This document shows positions 42,017 to 44,720 of a stretch of 44,720 bases of DNA, in pieces. The notes below the pieces were generated by a model. The model was not told where the DNA came from. It saw only the letters and a list, made by a program, of their open reading frames with translations, and ran no database searches. The stretch lies in the NCBI GenBank assembly GCA_018665815.1, contig JABJBP010000045.1:1-44720 (forward strand). The letters are read 5' to 3'. Numbering within the stretch: position 1 is the first letter of the stretch; each line of letters starts with the position of its first letter. Position numbers and translations under genes: made by a program. This stretch comes from Rhodospirillaceae bacterium. GTDB taxonomy: Bacteria; Pseudomonadota; Alphaproteobacteria; Rhodospirillales; Casp-alpha2.

Positions 42017-42325
42017 TCAACCGCCCCATAAATCGTCGTAACGCACACACCCATCACTTGGGTCCTTGAATTTGCTTCTATGATCTAGCGGACTCCGAAT
42101 TTGGGATCGTCGAAAAATGTCGGCGGTAAAGAATATTCCAACGAGAAGTATGGCATGTGCCGCCATCGAGGGGCCGACCATCGATAAAGCGCCCATCCAA
42201 ACACAAAACACGACAGACCACATAAGGGCGAGCACTGTCATTAACTGAAAGCGGACAATTTTGGGCAGCCGTCTCAGGGAGTTAAGGTTCTCGCTCATCA
42301 CGACGCCGTACATTTGCTTAATCAT
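42017..42325 (-). CDS. Small membrane protein with two predicted helices
   Basis: 102 residues, family not recognised. Two hydrophobic segments, FQLMTVLALMWSVVFCVWMG and MAAHAILLVGIFFTADIF (about residues 27-46 and 55-72), with a basic stretch between the N-terminus and helix 1 (LRRLPKIVR) and a charged C-terminal tail. ATG 42325 is preferred over TTG 42337. It lies behind the leftward ECF11-like promoter at 42358-42387, so it is probably a member of the RpoE-ChrR stress regulon. Confidence 0.6.
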   Translation of the reverse strand: MIKQMYGVVMSENLNSLRRLPKIVRFQLMTVLALMWSVVFCVWMGALSMVGPSMAAHAILLVGIFFTADIFRRSQIRSPLDHRSKFKDPSDGCVRYDDLWGG

Positions 42326-42357
42326 GTTACATTCCAATATTTAGATTTCACCTACCT

Positions 42358-42387
42358 CTATTACGCGCTGTCACAACAATTGGATCA
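42358..42387 (-). promoter_or_regulatory. ECF11-like (RpoE-ChrR type) promoter, leftward
   Basis: On the minus strand TGATCC (42387-42382) is followed after 16 bases by CGTA and AATAG (42365-42358). This agrees with the TGATCC-N16-CGTA pattern described for ECF11 sigma factors of the RpoE-ChrR type. It points at the small membrane protein start, 33 bases on. Confidence 0.68.
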
Positions 42388-42429
42388 TCCGTCAGCCCAA
42401 AGTCGGGAGAACTTTTGTTTTCCATGGCG

Positions 42430-42459
42430 TGATCCAGCCACGTTTTTGAACCGTATAGA
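42430..42459 (+). promoter_or_regulatory. ECF11-like (RpoE-ChrR type) promoter, rightward
   Basis: TGATCC (42430-42435), 16-base spacer, CGTA (42452-42455) and TATAGA. Same spacing and elements as the leftward site 43 bases away. It points at the DCC protein (ATG 42478) and probably the glutathione peroxidase and BLUF genes behind it. Confidence 0.7.
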
Positions 42460-42477
42460 TTATCGGTACAACTTCGC

Positions 42478-42915
42478 ATGATGAAATCTATGGCAAACAT
42501 AAAACCAGCGCTCGATCATCGTGATCGAGACATCGCAAACCTCAAGGTTTTCTACGACGGTTCGTGCCCCATTTGTGCCCGAGAAATGGGCTACTATCAA
42601 AAGATCGCGCCATCCGAACAGATCCAGTGGGTCGATGTCTCCTCTTGCACGGAGAGTGTGCTACCAGGCGGCTTGACGCGGGAAGCGGCTTTGGCGCGAT
42701 TTCATGTCGAGTTGGCGGAGGGGCGGGTCGTTGACGGTGCACGAGCATTCACCGAGTTGTGGACGGCGATCCCGAGGTTGAGGCTGCTAGGGTTAACTCT
42801 ACGTCGCCCTCCTCTCGTTTGGGGACTAGAGTTGGGGTATACCGTATTTCTCAATGTGCGCCCGAAACTACAACAGCGCTTTTCCGGCTTCCCTTGCCTC
42901 AAGTCGACGCAATGA
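42478..42915 (+). CDS. DCC-family (DUF393) thiol-disulfide protein
   Basis: 145 residues. The family motif is near residue 26: VFYDGSCPICAREMGYYQ, with the DCC D-x-x-C-P-x-C pattern, and WVDVSSCTE near 51. Also AFTELWTAIPRLRLLG near 88, typical of these small thioredoxin-fold proteins. It is preceded by a rightward ECF11-like promoter, leaving an extremely short 5' leader if ATG 42478 is used; an ATG at 42490 is also possible. Its coding end is close to the glutathione peroxidase start, and both are likely one stress transcript. Confidence 0.82.
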   Translation: MMKSMANIKPALDHRDRDIANLKVFYDGSCPICAREMGYYQKIAPSEQIQWVDVSSCTESVLPGGLTREAALARFHVELAEGRVVDGARAFTELWTAIPRLRLLGLTLRRPPLVWGLELGYTVFLNVRPKLQQRFSGFPCLKSTQ

Positions 42916-42937
42916 GAATGGAAGTAGTCGCCCCAAA

Positions 42938-43513
42938 ATGGACATTTGTTGGAATACCATCCGCGTTGCTTTCATGGTGTCGATATTTCTCGTGCCAGAA
43001 ACGCTTTTTGCCTCATCAGAGCGTTCCGTGACAGCTCACACTTTTTCCTTCATTTCGATTGAAGGGGAACCTTTGCCTCTATCGAAGTATGCCGGAAAGT
43101 CGGTGCTGATTGTGAATACTGCGTCTTTTTGCGGTTTCACCAGCCAGTATGCTGGTCTGCAAAAGCTTTGGGAACGCTATCGGGGGGAAGGTTTCGTCCT
43201 GCTCGGCGTGCCGTCAAATGACTTCGGCGGTCAGGAGCCTGGGACAGAAGTTGAAATCAAAACTTTTTGCGAAATCAATTTCGACATCGACTTTCCCTTG
43301 ACGGAAAAGGTCCACGTCAAGGGCGCCAACGCGCATCCCTTTTACCGATGGGCGGGAGAACAGCTTGACGTAATGGCCAAGCCTCGTTGGAACTTCCACA
43401 AATACTTGATTGCGCCAGACGGCCAGTTGGTCGATTGGTTTTCAACAGCAACGGCCCCGATGTCGAAGCGTATCACCGGAGTCGTTGGATCATCATTACC
43501 TCGAAACCAATAA
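42938..43513 (+). CDS. Glutathione peroxidase family protein, exported
   Basis: 191 residues. Probable signal peptide (IRVAFMVSIFLVPETLFASS), then FSFISIEGEPLPLSKYAGKSVLIVNTASFCGFTSQY with the peroxidatic cysteine in place of selenocysteine. GVPSNDFGGQEPG near residue 90 and RWNFHKYLI near 152 complete the Gpx catalytic set (Cys, Gln, Trp, Asn). It reduces hydrogen peroxide or lipid peroxides, probably in the periplasm. ATG 42938 fits the signal peptide; an upstream open frame overlapping the DCC gene is rejected. Placed between DCC and BLUF genes. Confidence 0.85.
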   Translation: MDICWNTIRVAFMVSIFLVPETLFASSERSVTAHTFSFISIEGEPLPLSKYAGKSVLIVNTASFCGFTSQYAGLQKLWERYRGEGFVLLGVPSNDFGGQEPGTEVEIKTFCEINFDIDFPLTEKVHVKGANAHPFYRWAGEQLDVMAKPRWNFHKYLIAPDGQLVDWFSTATAPMSKRITGVVGSSLPRNQ

Positions 43514-43553
43514 CCTTCTAAAAAATGCAACTTGATTCGAAAAAGGACAGATA

Positions 43554-43985
43554 ATGTTTTTCATTCTTTATGTTAGCAAAGCGTCGGAACAATGTTCGGA
43601 TGTCGAAATCGCAGACATTCTGCGCACGTCCCGAAAGAACAACTCGGCCAATGGAGTTACAGGTATCCTTGTTTACAAAAAGCCGGAGTTCTTTCAGTTC
43701 CTTGAAGGACCGGAAGAATCGGTTACGGCCCTTTACGAAAAGATCAAGAACGATACTCGACACGAGTTGATTAAGACGATTAGTCAGGGAGAAACGGACG
43801 ATCGGATCTTTCCGAACTGGGAGATGGGGTTCGCCGGTGAGGGTGACTTGCTGCCTCTCCAATGGAAATGGGACTTGGACAAGTTGACGCTGTTCTCCTT
43901 GGCGGAAAACATGGACGACAGTATGGAGGTGATAAGGGCGTTCATCGATCACCAACCCTTGGATAAGAATTCTCCGCATACCTAG
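43554..43985 (+). CDS. Short BLUF blue-light photoreceptor
   Basis: 143 residues, a BLUF domain plus a short C-terminal extension. FILYVSKASEQCS (photoactive Tyr at about residue 6), ILRTSRKNNSANGVTGILVYKKPEFFQFLEG with the flavin-contacting Asn and Gln near 31-50, and FPNWEMGFAGE with conserved Trp/Met near 88-93. It binds FAD and senses blue light; with no fused output domain it must act through a partner protein. Downstream of the peroxidase gene by 40 bases and near a chrR-type gene, it suggests light control of the stress island. Confidence 0.88.
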   Translation: MFFILYVSKASEQCSDVEIADILRTSRKNNSANGVTGILVYKKPEFFQFLEGPEESVTALYEKIKNDTRHELIKTISQGETDDRIFPNWEMGFAGEGDLLPLQWKWDLDKLTLFSLAENMDDSMEVIRAFIDHQPLDKNSPHT

Positions 43986-44005
43986 GCGCCTACATCGCCA
44001 TCTGC

Positions 44006-44026
44006 GCGGCTTCATGCCGCTTTATT
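44006..44026 (+). terminator. Hairpin terminator after the BLUF gene
   Basis: GCGGC and GCCGC form a stem around the loop TTCAT, followed by TTTATT. It lies 20 bases beyond the BLUF stop codon and could end the 42.4-44.0 kb transcript. Confidence 0.55.
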
Positions 44027-44152
44027 CAAAATTTACGAGTTTCTATGCGGAATGGCAGGAAATCGCCGTTGGGAAATGCTGCGACACGGAGCCATACCCG
44101 CTTTGAGCGTTTACTCAATCATGCTGCAACGATGCAGTTCCTGCGATGGTGA

Positions 44153-44541
44153 TCAAGGCGCAATTTCCCGTCCGTCCCAAGCGAACACCCCTCCCGATTG
44201 ACCGGGTGTCAGAAAGGCAAGAACGTCCAGCAAATACGCGGCAGACCGATCGGGCGTAAACAACTGTTCCGCGGGAACGTTCTTTTGAAAAGAGGCAGAG
44301 AAGATGTGCGTCGACGCTACCGGCATGCAATGCCACACATATAGATTCCGGATTTCGACCCTGTAACTCAATAGCCAAAGTCTTGATGAGCATATTCAAT
44401 CCAGCCGTCGACGCTTAATAGGCGTGCCACCCTCTGGCGCGAGGGTCCTGTATGCTGGCGATGCCGGTCGACAGAGCCGTCAAATTTAATTTGCCGTCAC
44501 GCGCCACAAGTTGCGCGAAGTGTTTGGCAATAAGTTTCGCG
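44153..44541 (-). pseudogene. Decayed short-chain dehydrogenase (C-factor-like), N-terminus missing
   Basis: Only the second half of a C-factor/CsgA-like SDR can be read on the minus strand: AKLIAKHFAQLVARDGKLNL, then STGIASIQDPRARGWHAY followed by an in-frame stop (44415-44417) where the catalytic Y-x-x-x-K loop should continue. The lysine codon has become threonine (AYxASTAGLN). NMLIKTLAIELQGRNPESICVAL follows, and near 44300 the frame must shift to continue SASFQKNVPAEQLF to FAWDGREIAP. The first ~105 residues are absent; the neighbouring chrR fragment occupies that place. Stop, frameshift, lost lysine and truncation together make it a pseudogene. Confidence 0.8.
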
Positions 44542-44720
44542 CTAAATGCCGAGGAACGGTTGCATCAAACGGGCCGGCAGGCTTTTGAAGCGAATTGGCG
44601 CGTCAGTTACGGCGAGACATATACAGTCCTCTTCGGGCGTTGCGTGGGGCTGATGCTGAAGCGTCTCGTCGACTTCCTGCAGATCGCCGCGGCCATAGGT
44701 TCCCGTGGAATCGGCGAAGG
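44542..44720 (-). CDS. chrR: ChrR-type anti-sigma factor, C-terminal fragment (runs off window)
   Basis: The last 59 residues are visible, reading FADSTGTYGRGDLQEVDET, then HQPHATPEEDCICLAVTDAP and RFKSLPARLMQPFLGI before a TAG at 44542-44544. The H-x-P...EDCICL pattern and the terminal LMQPFLGI match the cupin domain of ChrR, the zinc anti-sigma factor that holds RpoE (ECF11) until singlet oxygen or organic peroxide appears. The rpoE gene should lie further right, outside the window. The gene's 5' part is not seen. Its presence fits the two ECF11-like promoters near 42.4 kb. Confidence 0.72.
   Translation of the reverse strand, partial: FADSTGTYGRGDLQEVDETLQHQPHATPEEDCICLAVTDAPIRFKSLPARLMQPFLGI

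Overview
The window looks like chromosome of a sulfur-oxidising proteobacterium, most likely an alphaproteobacterium. The basis is family content rather than a marker gene: an sHdr/lipoate sulfur-oxidation locus, a ChrR-type anti-sigma factor with ECF11-like promoters, and moderately GC-rich, tightly packed genes. I saw no rRNA, tRNA, CRISPR array or insertion sequence.

Region 1 (1-12.2 kb) is sulfur oxidation. A long minus-strand operon (9815 to 28, continuing off the left edge) encodes, in transcription order: a luciferase-like flavin monooxygenase, an AurF-like diiron protein, a radical SAM lipoyl-synthase component, a LipT-like flavoprotein, a second radical SAM component, a fused lipoate-protein ligase sLpl(AB), a glutamine-amidotransferase-like protein without its catalytic cysteine, a DsrE-like protein, and HdrC and HdrB of the sulfur-oxidising heterodisulfide-reductase-like (sHdr) complex. 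HdrA, the other Hdr subunits and the lipoate-binding protein LbpA should lie beyond base 1. To its right are a SoxW-like periplasmic thioredoxin, a YeeE/SoxT-type sulfur-compound transporter and TusA. In outline: sulfur compounds are imported (SoxT) and carried as persulfide (TusA, DsrE) to the cytoplasmic sHdr-LbpA system, whose lipoyl cofactor is assembled by the LipS/LipT/sLpl enzymes.

Region 2 (12.2-40.0 kb) is a surface-glycan or protein-glycosylation locus with unusual enzymes. It contains a GDP-heptose-type kinase and nucleotidyltransferase, a GDP-mannose-4,6-dehydratase-like SDR with an intact active site, three further SDR paralogues that all appear to lack the catalytic tyrosine, an RmlC-like protein, two GT61 transferases, two separate thiamine-diphosphate enzymes (an E1 alpha/beta pair and a transketolase split into convergent genes), a 2OG-Fe(II) oxygenase-like protein, several methyltransferase-like proteins, an aldo/keto reductase fused to a ParB-like domain, and a TPR-glycosyltransferase. 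It ends in a plus-strand run (33.0-40.0 kb): methyltransferase, NeuA-like CMP-sugar synthetase, GT2/cytidylyltransferase-like fusion, Gfo/Idh/MocA oxidoreductase, DAHP-synthase-like enzyme, shikimate-dehydrogenase-like enzyme and an arginase-like protein, closed by a rho-independent terminator. Several of these have changes at key substrate or metal positions. I infer a dedicated route to an undescribed CMP-activated acidic sugar.

Region 3 (40.1-44.7 kb) looks like a light/singlet-oxygen stress island: TspO, a CIA30-domain protein, a secreted SUMF1-domain protein, a small membrane protein, a DCC-family thiol protein, glutathione peroxidase, a short BLUF photoreceptor, a decayed short-chain dehydrogenase and the C-terminal end of a ChrR anti-sigma factor. 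Two divergent TGATCC-N16-CGTA promoters at 42.36-42.46 kb match the ECF11 (RpoE-ChrR) pattern and tie the island together.
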